Below the pieces are notes generated by a model that saw nothing but the letters and a program-made list of their open reading frames with translations, made no database searches and was not told the DNA's origin. A program made the position numbers and the translations under genes. Positions 36,620-48,772 of a stretch of 64,000 nucleotides of DNA are shown here, piece after piece (the first letter of the stretch is position 1; each line of letters begins with the position of its first letter). The stretch is from Saururus chinensis (Eukaryota; Streptophyta; Magnoliopsida; Piperales; Saururaceae). The DNA is taken from positions 12,214,001-12,278,000 of the forward strand of contig CP141150.1 in the NCBI GenBank assembly GCA_035235625.1, in the 5' to 3' direction.

Positions 36620-37050
36620 CATGCATTTTGTTGTTGACTCGCCATGTTTGAAGAGAGGAATTGTTGCTATCTATGTAATTGTGCACATTTTGTTGCTTCC
36701 AAGAAGACGACTAATATATCGCATGATACCTTATTATTCCTTCGTGAGTTGTATCAGTTAAATAACTTACCTTTGTCTATATGTCTGATTGTCATATGTT
36801 TTATTAAGCCAGTATTAGCATTCTTTATGGAAGTTGACACATATTTAACTTAATTTTAGCTGTGCTAATGATCCACAAATTGAGATCAGACTTAGGTAGT
36901 CAATAGATCTCTAGGTAAGTTGCAAGGAGTTTGGTAGGTGCCAATTCAAAATCTTGGGATCAACATATTTTTAAGACCGAGTTTGGATATAAGAGGAATG
37001 TGATCAAAAGTATAAGTTCTAGCCCTTTAACTTTTATCTTTGGCTTTTGA
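36620..37050 (+). pseudogene. Ty3/Gypsy integrase fragment, second copy
   Basis: Paralogue of 13,086-13,500, more damaged: the region before AHFVASKKTTN is shortened and several frameshifts are present. The VVNRSLG and TDGQT-like words are still legible across frames. Confidence 0.75.
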
Positions 37051-39666
37051 AATTTATTCAAATAATATTATTTATATTTTTTTATCAAACTGTCATTCAA
37101 AGAAATTTATTCACCATTTTGGTGTTCTAACAAGCAAACCAAGCGTGAGCATGGCACTGACACGTGCAACTTTTTTAGTTTCCTCACTGTAAGCGACGAA
37201 ACTGAGGTTTTGTCATTGCAAACGATGAAATTAAGAAAAATCTTATTTTTTTAGTGTAAATAATGAAAATATCCAAAAATAGAACACAACTTATTGCGAT
37301 ACTTAATTTGTCATTTCGAATGTTGAAATTAGAATTCATCACTCGAAATGATGACTTCCGCCGTTGTTTTCAAACCCACTGGCTCCCCATTTGCTCTCTG
37401 TTAAATGGGTAGAAGCAAAAAAGAAAAGTCACATTCTCTTCCACCCCTCCCTCCTCTCAGTTCCACTATCAGCCTCGTTTTTGCCAACGCCTCCCCCATT
37501 TGCTCAGCACAACGCTTCTAACCAGTGAAGGTTCTCTTTCCCTCCCTCTCTTTCTCTCTCAATCCACTGTCTTATGGACGTGGTTTTTATTGGGAATTTT
37601 TTTTGCAACTGATGAATTTGGTTGTGGATACTGAAGGGAATCATGAGATTCATAGAATTACAAATTGAACTATGATAAAAGCTTGCCTTGAATCGTACAT
37701 TGAGTGTTTTTTAGGGATTAGGATTCCTACAATGAGTAGATTCCATGATGATTGGCAGCTTCAACATGTTTTTTGTCTTCCCTTATATAGAATGAGACTT
37801 TGGTTAATTTACATCCTTAGATTGCTTAAAAAGGTTTGTTCCATGATGCTTGGTTTTCTGCATAAATAGTACTGTTTTTTATCTAATCGTTTGAATTTGT
37901 TGTTATTCATGCCCCAATATAGCTTGTAATGGAAATTTATTTTGCCCCAATATAGCTTGACTTCGTAGAATCGTATCTTTTTTATTCAGTATAGAATATA
38001 GTAGCATTTGATTTCTGCAATTGCAGTTACATTTGATCTATTTATGGGAATGATTAGTTTTGCATTACGGATTATAATTTGGAATATATCTAAATTATAA
38101 TTTTTTTGTTATAATTGATGTAAATAGACATGGCTATTTTTTTATTTTTGATTTGTTGTAATTTAGCCATATGTTATACTCTTTTATTTACAACTTATGA
38201 CACTAGGGCCTATATAAGAGATTGACGCCTCATTGAAAGCCATTAGTGTGTAATTTTCTCTACAATTCTATGGAAGCAAAATGAAGCTTCTTTCTCTGTC
38301 TTTTGCATATATTTTGTGAAATTACTGGTGTTATTCATGAGAAAAGAAAGTTGTGCACACCTATAACCAGATTTATTCTGTGAAGTACTTCCTATTAATT
38401 ATCTACCTACATAACAGCCGCCGGTGATGCAGGAGCCTGGTGGTGCAAAGATCTACAGTGCAGGATAACTATATGAGAGTCTTTTATTTATTTTGGAAAC
38501 TAGTAGCTTAATTATTTATGCCTTCTTAATTTAGGACTTTTTTTTTCAATAGGTTATATTAATTAATTATTGAGTTGTAGTAGTATATTGGTCCACTAGG
38601 GTGCTTATTTATTCCAAACCAAGTTGGAGGAAGACTAGTTCATTGTTTTGCTATTTTCTATCAAAAAGAAAAAAATTTCTCTCTAAATGTAATTTTCCAC
38701 AATCTTTTGCAATTGATTTTGGGATTTGCATGCGAACTATAGCTGAATTCATATCGGGGGTAATTGTGTTCATGGTTTGCAGTCTCATTGAGATCTCGTG
38801 AGATATCAGTGAGATCTCTATCTCGGGGCCTTTGTTTAGACTCGAGACCATGTAAACACAATTTTACAATATACGTCTTAACGAGATATCTCCGAGATAT
38901 ATCTAAGATTGTAACGATATGGCCGAGATTGCGATGAGCATAACAAGATGGGAGACAAAGGAGACATTAATATATAATTTAAAAAATTTATTTAATTAAT
39001 TCTCATCTCATTTCATTAGGTTTACTAATGCCTAAATCTTGTATTTCAATTGGTTTTCATAATAAACTTTAATTGTATTTACTCTCATTCTACTTCATCA
39101 ATAGATGTTGTATATTCTACTTATTTCATGTAATTTATGCAATATAATTAAAAATTTTATTTAATCAATTTCTCATAAATTTTATTTATGCTACATCATC
39201 ATTAGGTATTGCACATTCTACTTATTTTATGTAATTTATGCTATATAATGAAATATTTATTTAATCAATTTCTCATCTCATGTCATTAGGTTTACTACTG
39301 CCTAAATCTTGTACCTGAGTAGGTTTTCATTATAAACATTAATTGTGTTTACTGTCAATATACATCATTATTAGATATTGTATATTCTACTTATTTTATT
39401 TTCTTTATACTACATAATTAAAATTTTTATTTAAGAAATTTTTCATCTCAATTTCTCATAAATTTTTATTTATGCTACATCATCATTGTCATATAGAACT
39501 TCTTCACACCACCAATCTTCATATATACTGGTATGTTACGCAATTATATACCTTGCATAAGGCAAGCTGGCTAGCGCATTTTGATCGTGTCTATTGTTGA
39601 GGAAAATTATTGCTACTGCCTTAGCTTTGCATCTCTTCCTCAACTGAGGTAGTGACGAGGTGTGAT
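37051..39666. other. Shared AT-rich segment of A'
   Basis: Counterpart of 13,500-16,036, including the GAGATCTC cluster (38,785-38,960) and the AT-rich array (38,965-39,480). Short frames (37,672-37,869; 38,601-38,801) are not conserved. Confidence 0.5.
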
Positions 39667-39690
39667 TTAGGGGCTGTTTGGATGAAGATT

Positions 39691-41346
39691 ATTAGGTGTA
39701 GCAAATCAAGATTCACTTTAATCTGATTAGTCAAATTCATCGATGAATCACTTTTATGTTTGGTAATGTATATTTCGTGAATCTAATTTATAAAAGATTT
39801 GTATATGAATTATGTTTGGTAAATTCATATAGAAATATGATTCATGAGTTATAAATTACACATATACCCCTTTAAAAAGAAAATGTATTTCAACACACAT
39901 TATGTATTGTGTATGAAACCCATTTGAGATTAATAAGTTATAACTTTGTTCTTTGAAAGAAACCCATCTTCCAAGATGCAGCAAGCACCACGATGGACAT
40001 GGCTAAGAGAATGGCACAATGAGACCCTCACATAGAGACGCATGCAAAACCCTTCAAGGGTCCCACCTCCCCTAGCGTGTATATGTAGGCTTATTTAGAT
40101 GCTAATGCGACCATGTTAGTGGGTTCTCTTTAAAACTTTTACATAATAGTACGAAGAAGCAACAAAACCCTAGCTCTCATTATATTGATTAATTTGAGCT
40201 TAAAAGTAAAAAAAAATATATTAAAAATTATAGGCACAATATTGGAAACATAACAAGAATTTTCAAATATAAAAGGTCATTATTCTATGTCGTTTCCATG
40301 TGCTCCTTTTAGGGTAAGCTTCTTGGTGCCCCCTCATGAGCGGACGATGGTGTGGATATTTTTGGTACTGTGGCAGCAAGCCATGAAGCTCAACTCAGTG
40401 CCTCCTTGTAGCAGAGAAGGAGACTGGAGAGGGGATTAGAGGATGGGACATGAGACTTATTGGACATCGCTAGTTGGGAAGAGATTTGTATGTTCTCTGC
40501 TTACCATGAGCCCAGTAAGGAATGACTAGAACTGGATTATTTATTTTTACCTTTGGGCATTTCTTACACAGGGCTCATGGTGAACATGGAACATTAAAAA
40601 CTCTTCCCATTGGTAGATAAATTAGTAGCACTCAGCTGAAAGCATACTTCTCTTAGATAAATCAGTTTTCACTAGTAATGTTGCAGGTCCCAGGTAAAGA
40701 GCTTTGAGCAATTTAAAACATTTCTCCTTTAAAAGCATTCTCATATTTTACAGCTCTTTATTCAAGATATTCAAAGAATTTTCAATATTGACAAGTAGAT
40801 GATAAAATTCACAATTAAGTCAAATCCAATACACAAGTAGTGTATCAGAATTCCAGGTTCGACAACTTCATTTTACTTTCATAAATTTCATGTGGGAGGT
40901 AAATGCACAAATAAGTTTTGATAAAAATGCAGTAAGCAACTAGAAATATCTAGCGGTACTAATCTGTCTTTCTGTTAATATGTGTGCTTGATCCCTGCTT
41001 CTAACAGCTTTTTCATATTTATGTTTCCATAACATCTGAAAAAAATATGCAGCCAATGAAGGTCATAAAAATCAGAAGCTTCAAAACCATTTCATTCAAT
41101 GAGATACAACCTCATGATAAGGCCAAATCATCTCAAACTGTAAAGGCAATGACATGAAATTAAAAACACAAGAAAAATTGAAGGGACATTAGTAAAATGG
41201 ACAAGACCATTTCCACAAATCAAATTCTATTATATGGTGATTCAATGCATAATTGCTGGTATCAGTGTTAGCAAGTATCCAAATTTTATGTACATTAGCC
41301 TGTATCCTGGTTCAACAGATCAAGCCAGACAAACAAGGAATGGCAG
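39691..41346. other. Element interior left of the presenilin piece
   Basis: No recognised gene. Sequence from about 40,600 to 41,346 lies downstream of the presenilin stop and may be its 3' flank. The 39,700-39,860 part is subterminal AT-rich DNA. Confidence 0.35.
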
Positions 41347-41962
41347 TCAAAACATGAGTAGATGTGTGGAAATCCCCACAACAAATGGCTCCATCAACAA
41401 CCTGGTTAGGAAATAAAACACCACTCCCAGAGCAATGGAGATAGGTAGCGCCAGCAGGGCCCGGCGACACACTGAAAGAAGGATAAGTGCAGGCAAGGCT
41501 AGAGATAATGGCAAGATAACACGCATAGACAATCGTCAGATCATAGACGGCAGCCCTACCCACTAGCACACAGTAAACCACAAAATCCCCAAGACCCAGC
41601 TTGATACCTCTTTTGATTTCCACCTTGTTGCCGCTTCTCCTCTCTACGGCGGGCGATCCGGTGGCGTTGGAGGCTGCAACGAGCGGGGAATCCTCTCGGG
41701 CTTCTACTTGGACAGCTGATTCCTCTTCGATTTCAATGGCGGAGTGGTCGGAGGAATTTGGCGGGGAGTTACGGCGGGGGGATGGGACGGGCTGGAGCTC
41801 GACGGAGGAGGAAGTGGAGCCGGGACCGGCCATGGTAACGAGGAGGCCGACAGGGATGGCAGATGAGGAAGAGGCGGGGAGGGTGGGACGAGCCTCGTAG
41901 ATGAAAGCGGGGAGATCCTCGTCGCGGCGGGAGGCGAGCTTGATGAGAAGGCGAAGGGGGCC
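41347..41962 (-). pseudogene. Presenilin C-terminal half (captured, broken)
   Basis: Presenilin is the aspartyl protease subunit of gamma-secretase. The minus frame from 41,962 reads GPLRLLIKLASRRDEDLPAF, then IYEARP, then a variable Ser/Glu-rich loop. It continues IKLGLGDFVVYCVLVGRAA (the GxGD motif, Asp at about 41,586) and VYACYLAII. Near 41,485 a frameshift moves the protein to the frame at 41,347-41,532, which ends LSVCRRALLALPISIALG, FYFLTRLLMEPFVVG and HLLMF, the usual C-terminus. The PAL motif is changed (PALP to LALP). The part before GPLR, with the other catalytic Asp (YD motif), is absent. It is therefore a dead fragment of about 205 residues of a normal 400 or more. Confidence 0.9.
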
Positions 41963-42075
41963 ATGGAGGAGGCTGAACTTGGTCCACCGCTGAGTCTCCA
42001 GCACCACCTTGAGCAGTTTATAGCGCTGGAGCCTCGATCGCTACCAGCCATCAGCCGTCTTCCTGCACAGCAGAG
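41963..42075 (-). pseudogene. RabA4-like GTPase N-terminal piece fused to presenilin
   Basis: Minus-strand sequence reads LLKVVL, then, in another frame, GDSAV, then FSLLH directly before the presenilin GPLR. In RabA4-type GTPases the order is FKVVLIGDSAVGKS...DEFSL, so the P-loop remainder is deleted and a few bases are lost between KVVL and GDSAV. The same arrangement is in the copy at 42,665-42,740. The call rests on those short matches and on the clear Rab homology of the second copy. Confidence 0.6.
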
Positions 42076-42359
42076 CTCCACAAAAATCACACGCCTGCAG
42101 AGCAGAGATCAATTAAAACCAGGCTCAAAGGGTATAAATGAAAAGTAAAAATAAAAACAGATTACCGCCATCGATTAGTCACGAAATCTCCTCCGGAGGA
42201 GATTAATTGGGAAAGTAAAAATTAATGGGAAATCTCGATGAATCCGATAATTTATCGTGAATCTCATACACCTAAGAATTTTTGCATCCAAACGTAATTT
42301 ATAAGATTTATGGTTAATTTTAGAAGAATCTTAGTGGTAAATCATCATCCAAACAGCCC

Positions 42360-42598
42360 CTCAGTGACGACAAAGCAAAATTCAAAATACCTGAACAAAT
42401 GACATCATGGATGAGCAGAGTCTTCCTCAAAGAGTAACGATGAAGAAAAAATGAGGTAGACGAGATCGGTTGCTAAAGCCAGAGCTGCCGCAACTGTTGA
42501 ATCGATGAATGAAGACGGAGAAGAGAGGTAAATGCTCGAGGGAAATAGAAGGAATCGCCGAACCTTTCAATCACAGCTTCGCCAGAGATATCCCTGCC
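42360..42598. other. Spacer after the internal terminus
   Basis: An internal end ATCATCATCCAAACAGCCCC stops at 42,360, followed by TCAGTG. The 240 bp after it have no recognised homology; on minus they may be 5'-UTR or intron-like captured sequence downstream of the Rab exon. Confidence 0.5.
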
Positions 42599-42745
42599 TT
42601 AGATCTGGGCCTTGACGGACTTATGCGTGATGACGAGGGTGCGGGTATGGAACTCGATGCCGACGGTGACTATGGAGGAGGCTGAATTCGTCCACCGCTG
42701 AGTCTCCGGCACCACCTTAAGCAGTACACAACGCCGGAGCCTCGA
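42599..42745 (-). pseudogene. RabA4-like GTPase fragment (captured, broken)
   Basis: The minus frame reads TVGIEFHTRTLVITHKSVKA followed by QI and a stop. This matches the switch I/II area of RabA (Rab11-class) GTPases, TIGVEFQTRTL.I.HKSVKAQIWDTAGQE, up to just before the WDTAG motif. Just upstream, another frame gives GDSAVDEFSLLHS, equal to GDSAV joined to DEFSL with the GKS part of the P-loop deleted, and LLKVVP before that. The piece lacks GTP-binding residues and is frameshifted. Rabs direct membrane traffic; this fragment cannot. Confidence 0.78.
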
Positions 42746-42774
42746 TCGCCTACAGAGCGGAGCCTGCCCCGTCC

Positions 42775-43050
42775 TTCCTGCACAGCGGAGCTTCAGAGAA
42801 ATCACGCGAGACTAAAAGGGTATAATTGAAAAAAAATAATAAAAAAACAGATTACCGCCTTTTATTAGTCACGAAATCTCGTAACGAGGAGATTACTTCA
42901 GAAATCAAAAATTAATCACAAATCTTGATAAATCCAACAATTCATGGCAAATCTGATACATTGAAGAATTTTTACAACCAAACCTAATTCATAAGATTTT
43001 CCCTTAATCTTACGTAAATCTTGTTCATGAATCTTCATCCAAACAGCCCC
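42775..43050. repeat. Right terminal module of the Harbinger-like element
   Basis: About 210-280 bp that recur, about 75-80% alike by eye, at 42,075-42,360: AGATTACCGCC..., GTCACGAAATCTC, GAGGAGATTA, AATTTATAAGATTT-like words and the CCAAACAGCCCC end. Confidence 0.8.
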
Positions 43051-43053
43051 TTA

Positions 43054-45530
43054 GTGGGCCAGCATATTGATAGAGCATGGTATGCATTTCATTTATTTCC
43101 TCTAGTTAAGGAAAGGACTTGGGATATTCAAGAACATAAATTCCTGGCTGGATTCAGTTTAAAAAAATGAAACAGTTCTGCAAATACAGTGTGATCAACT
43201 ACGAGTTACATATATGGACATCAGACGTCATTCCCTGCGACATTAGACAAGATGTACACATATAATTATAAACATTGTAACTTAAGAAGAAAGCCGAAGC
43301 TGCTTGGCCCTCTGCTACAAGCTTTCCGCTTCATGTCGCTCTCATAGGTGCCTGAGCCAGGAAACCCGACGAGCCGCCTCCCGGGCTGGAGTGGTTGATG
43401 GGGTACCAGGGAGTGGGTGGGAATGGAGCTCGTACGTGTTGGTGGCAAGAAGCTCCGTCGTGGAACTTCTTGGTGGAGGAAACACTGAAGCTCTAGGCGG
43501 TGCTGGACGTGGAGTTGGTGCCTGGTATTACTCCCCCGGAAAGGGCGGCAGCTGCATCGAATTCAAATCAGTTCCCTCCTAGGGAAACTGGTAAAAGGAG
43601 ACAATGGCAGTGCTGTTCTTGGTGCAGCAGCATTAGAGAGCTGCTCCAATGCTAATGCTGCACTTGGGTAGTAGGATCAACTCTTCACCTCTGGTTGGAG
43701 ACTGGGCTATATGGGGGACAAATGACAAGCCCACAAACAAACTCATTGTCCACGGAAAATGGACGTATTTGACATTGAGCAAGAGAACATGAATGAAATT
43801 GTTGGAAAAATGGAAAAAATGGGAATGATTAACAGAGTTGATATCTCAGTCGTCTAGGTTTGTGGTTCTCTGAAGAACTGGTAACCAGGTATATATAGGG
43901 TGTAACAAAGGACTAAACAATTACCAGAACTATTCTCAAATCTTGTATTGCATGAGAGAATTGGGCATTAAACAAGCGTGGTACACTTGATATGGAAAAA
44001 CAATTAACCTACTGCATGTCACAGTTGACTATTGTGTAGGGAATATATATTGAATCTTGGACATTTTGTATAGCTGATTATGAAGACCAGGAGCCTAAGA
44101 TTCTGACCTTGCCGTTGCTAAACGTTGGCACAGTCTGATAGCCATGGCGTGTGTGTTCTCTTAATTAGATAGTTTACATAGATAGCTCAATTGACTTTTA
44201 AGAATTTCAAAATCCAAGTTGTAAAAGATTTCATGCCATTTTAATGAAACACCAATCCGCTTCTACCAAAATGGCAATCCTCGAAGCCTCGAGGAAGATG
44301 AAGATAAGGTTCTTTTAGCCTTTTGTTTTATGTTATCCTGACTCTTTCTTATCTCTCCTGAGCATAATACAAGGGGTTACCCGCTGCTCCATTAGTCCAT
44401 TTTACCAATTATAAACACAACATACGGTGCGAGGCATGCACTGGAAGATAATTTCATTTTATTTGAAACAATGAAAATAATTTCATTCAATTGATATGAA
44501 TTACTCCCTAAAACTTTATAGCAGATGGGAAAGCCCACTCACTATTGTGCTGGTATGCCAAATCACTTAAGATACTAAAGCAATGAAAATATTCAAATTT
44601 CCAAGGAAAAAAGGAATAAATATGTTGTATTGAATGAAATATATGTGAGATAAACCATTTCCCAATAGTTTTGGCTGTTAGGAAACAGCTTATCAATACT
44701 AGCAAAAATGCTTGCGTATTGCACATGTGCTAATATATAGCGATTAATTTTTTATTTTTTTTAAAAGAGATGAAGTATGTATCAAACATAGGTCTCTCTT
44801 GCATGCGACAATTACAAACACACATATAGCATCAATAATGAATATAAATCATGTACACATATAATTATAAACATTGTAACAACCCACATATACTTGTAGT
44901 AGGCATATTTGTTGAGGGTAATTATTAGAATCAAAATAAAAAACTATATTTCATGTAAAAATGTACCATTAGAAGAATGTTGTATGCGCGAAATTTGATA
45001 AACTAAACCCATGTTTGGACTTATTTGATAGCGCTCGTAAAAAGCTTTCTAAGAGGACAATTAATGCATATATTCAAACATGTGTAATATAAGAAAAAAA
45101 ATTGGCAACCCTCTATTATTGGGAAGCATCAAGCATGTCATATGTTCAGGACTCACAAAAAAGTTTAAGAAATATACTCATGTGGGTCCCATTTGATAGA
45201 ACTCGTCTAGAGCTTTCCAACTATACCAAGAACAACCTAATCTCATTTCGAAAGCGCAAGATATAACCTTACAAAGGTGAATTGATACAATGTAAAAAAT
45301 GGGGCTCAAGTCATATCAACGGCTAATATGAGTCATAGAAGGCCATATTGATATGGATGATAATATTGATGACCATGAATATGGGTACATTCCGATGATA
45401 CACTTGGTGCATACAGATTTAGGCGTGGACCCTTTGATACATATGAAAAAATATTTTAACTAATAATATATAATTATAATATTTCTTTTAGAGCATAATA
45501 AGACCATGAAAGGCTATATCGGGTGATATA
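43054..45530. repeat. Unit b', copy 2 of unit b
   Basis: Matches 16,040-18,579. It keeps the 108-bp LINE remnant, the TATATATA box (43,893-43,900) and the minus frame with GTYESDMKRKACSRGPSSFG (43,266-43,448). A small deletion around 43,260-43,285 removes the stretch equal to 16,240-16,325. Confidence 0.6.
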
Positions 45531-46355
45531 GATGCTCTAAAATTAATTCATTTTCGAACCATATACTATTACTCCATCGATCTCATACAAACTATTACTC
45601 CCTCCATCCCATATTAAGTGCTCTGAAATTAGTTTATTTTGGAAAGAAATAAGATGCTTAATATAAGTTGCAAGAATATTATGGAGAAACTCTAAGTTGG
45701 AAGTTTAAGTAAATAGATAATTATGAAGCACTATATTTTGAAAAAAAAATTATGTAAATTGTATGGACCCACCCATATTGATGTTATATAATTTTTAAAA
45801 AATATTTTTAATATAGCAAAAACATTGTTATCTTTAAACATTTAATGAGATTAGGTTTGAATTTTGTTTTTGTTTATAGGGAAAAAATTGGGAGAAAATA
45901 ATTTATAAAATTAAAATAATAATAAAATAAAATAAAATAATATAATATAGACACGTATCGGTCATATCAATATGTATTGGCCATATCAATATAGTACAAC
46001 TAATATGGATAATACATATCTGGATTATATGTGGGGGCATACCACCCCTAGTATCCCATATCGGTCTTGGTCGTTCCGATACAGCCTTCCATGAGTAGGA
46101 CACATGATAGCCATGCAAAAATATCTAGAATAGTCATACATGTTTAAAGTCTAAGTAAAATATTTTATGCAAATACGTATAAATCACACAAGAATTTAAA
46201 CTTCAAATTTTTAGCATTATAGAAAATTTAAAGGAGGAATAAAAATTTTAAAAATATCTATTGTCACTCTTAGTACTTTATATAGTAGAATAATATGATT
46301 CAGAATATAAGAAACTGCAACTTATTTATTTCACTCAACTATACTTATCCACAAA

Positions 46356-46558
46356 GTTGATTATTTTAGCAGGAAATGTGAATAACGTGATAAAAGTAAT
46401 AAATTGGCATGTTCTCGGATACAAGTATACAACCATCTCCAACCATGCAATGCATCTTCCTTTTTCATAAACCCTTTATAAGTTGTGTCAAAATTGTGGA
46501 GACAAAAAAAATTGCAAAAAAAACTTGACCTTTTAGTATTACACACGATAACACTAAA
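46356..46558. other. 203-bp segment absent from copy A
   Basis: A reads ATCCACAAAACAGAAAG (24,058-24,074). A' has ATCCACAAA, 203 bp, then CTAAACAGAAAG. AAA at both edges suggests a microhomology deletion in A rather than an insertion in A', as no target duplication or inverted ends are seen. Confidence 0.6.
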
Positions 46559-46559
46559 C

Positions 46560-47526
46560 AGAAAGTTGAAACATAGAAACGAAAATATATTTCAATGAGG
46601 AAATGCATCCACGAGGCCAAGATATTTTTGTCATCTTCTGATCTAATTGCCCATGCAAAATTGGGATAAAGAAAAGTGTTTGTTCGTTGGGAAACAAAAC
46701 CCTCTTTGGAGAGGTGTGCAATAAGACCTTTAACAATGAAACAAATATGACAAGAGAATATCGTAAGATTTAAGGTGGCCTAGTAATGTCCTAACTTTTA
46801 TGTATCATACAAAACCACTATTTTCAAGAAGAACAATGCATGGGTGAAGATTAGAGCCTTCAAGATCTCAAATCCTCTTAACTTACAAAACCCAACCTTT
46901 TACAATGCTTCCTCCACAACCCCCTAGGGTTCTAAGCCCTTAAATATTACATGAGATATACAAGTTTGTATATGCCTATTTAGAGAAGGAAATCAAGGAT
47001 TAGCCAGTTAAAATATGTCCAAAATGCAGTAAACCATGTGCCAAATTGTACACAAAATGATCGCCTGCTCTTGGCAAGTGATCATTGTAGTTTATGTCCA
47101 TTGTTGTGCTCTCCAAAACCCCTAATGATCGATCACCCTCACTTGGCAATTTATCAGTTCTTCCATATGCAGAATCTAGTAATCCGAACAATTGATTGTG
47201 CGCATAGTGCAAGCGACTGCTTGTATGAGTCTGGATTGTCTCCTATATACTTCGATAATCTCCAACTTGTGATTCATATGACTTTATCATTCTCCAAATA
47301 ATCTCCCACTTATAGTCAATAGTCTTCAGGTCATTTTCATGTGAAATAGAACAAACTTGTGTCATTTTCGTGTGAAATAGAACAAACTTGTGTGACAAAC
47401 ATTAGCTAGCATTCAAGCAGTGAAGACCAATCAAAGCTAAGCAAGTTTTTAACTTATCCATAATGACCACTTTGGTCTAACATGCATGTCCATCGGGTTC
47501 TCCTTAGTGTGGATCTTCCGATCTCT
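46560..47526 (-). pseudogene. Copia remnant in A', part 1
   Basis: Counterpart of 24,065-24,990. It contains a 37-bp local duplication TTCrTGTGAAATAGAACAAA (47,335-47,390). Interrupted by CACTA element 3, it resumes at 50,308. Confidence 0.65.
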
Positions 47527-48736
47527 CACTACAACAAAATGTAGTAATAGCGATGTATTTATTAGCGATGCAAAACTAAGAGTCGTTACAAACAATTATT
47601 TGCTACGCATAGAGAAGCATCGCAATAAAATCAACTATTAGCGACGCATATAAATATATGTCTCTAATAGTCAAATATTAGTGATGCTTAGTTTAAAGCG
47701 TCAATAATATACGCTTTATTATGAGTGTTGCTAATACCGATCATATTAGCGATATTTTATTATGAGCATCGCTAATTGTTAACGTATTTGTGACACTTTA
47801 TACAAACGTCGCTAAAAGATATGTATTTTAAATAAAAAAAATTATACTGTTAGCAACGTTTTGCTTAAGCGTCTCTAATAGCCCTACTATTACTGATGCT
47901 TAAAAATAAGCATTGTTAATAGTTATTAATTAAAATAAAAAATAAAATACATACTATTAACGATGTATAGAAATATACGTTACTAATAGTATAGGTATTA
48001 GCGACATATATTCTATATGTCGTTAATACCTACCTATTAGCGACGTATATATTCTATACGTCACTAATGGTATTTATTTTATTTATTTATTTTTAAAATT
48101 AATTTTTAAAAAAATCAAAAAAAATTGAAATTAGAGGAGAGTGTGTAGAGAGAGAGGGAGAGAGAGAGAGGAGAGAGAGGGAGAGAGAGAGAGGAGAGGG
48201 AGAGAAAGCAGAGAGAGAGAGAGGAGAGGGGAATGGAGGGAAGAGAGAGAGAGAGGAGAGGAAGAGAGAGAGGGAGAGAGAGAGGGAGAGAGAGAGAGGG
48301 AGAGAGAAGAGGGGGAGAAGAGAGAGAGGAGAGGGAGAGAGAGAGAGAGGAGAGGGGGGGGAGAGACAGAGAGAGAGGAGAGGAGAGAGAGAAAGAGAGG
48401 AGAGAGAGGAGAGGGAGAAAGAGCGAAGAGAGAGAGGAGTGAGATAAATTAATTTTTAATTTTTTTATATATTATTATATTTTAAAAATAAAATATAAAA
48501 TAAATATTATTAGCGACGTATATAAATATACGTTACTAATACTATAGGTATTAACAACGTATATTGTTATACGACGCTAATAAATATACTATTAGCGATG
48601 TATATTTCTATATGTCGCTAATAGTACATTTTATTTATTTTTTTAAAAAAAATTAAAAAATTGAAAATTAGAGGAGAGATAGTGTGTAGAGAGAAATGAG
48701 AGAAGAGAGGGAGAGAGAGGAGAGGGAGAGAGAGGA

Positions 48737-48772
<36 letters not shown>

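Larger units (their letters stand above)
39670..43050 (-). mobile_element. PIF/Harbinger-like composite element carrying gene fragments
   Basis: The ends are inverted repeats, GGGGCTGTTTGGATGAAGAT and ATCTTCATCCAAACAGCCCC, flanked by TTA at 39,667-39,669 and 43,051-43,053. Copy A has the undisturbed site GATTTAGTGGGCC (16,035-16,047). A 3-bp TTA duplication and a G-rich GGGGCTGTTTGG terminus are the family traits of PIF/Harbinger. No transposase or Myb-like frame is visible. A second copy of the right end lies inside at 42,180-42,360, so the element is composite. It holds presenilin and Rab GTPase fragments in minus orientation. Confidence 0.82.

Noticed and set aside
48141..48452. Open frame of about 100 codons made of Arg and Glu
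   Set aside because: Direct product of the GA microsatellite; every frame of the array is open and none has a complex sequence.
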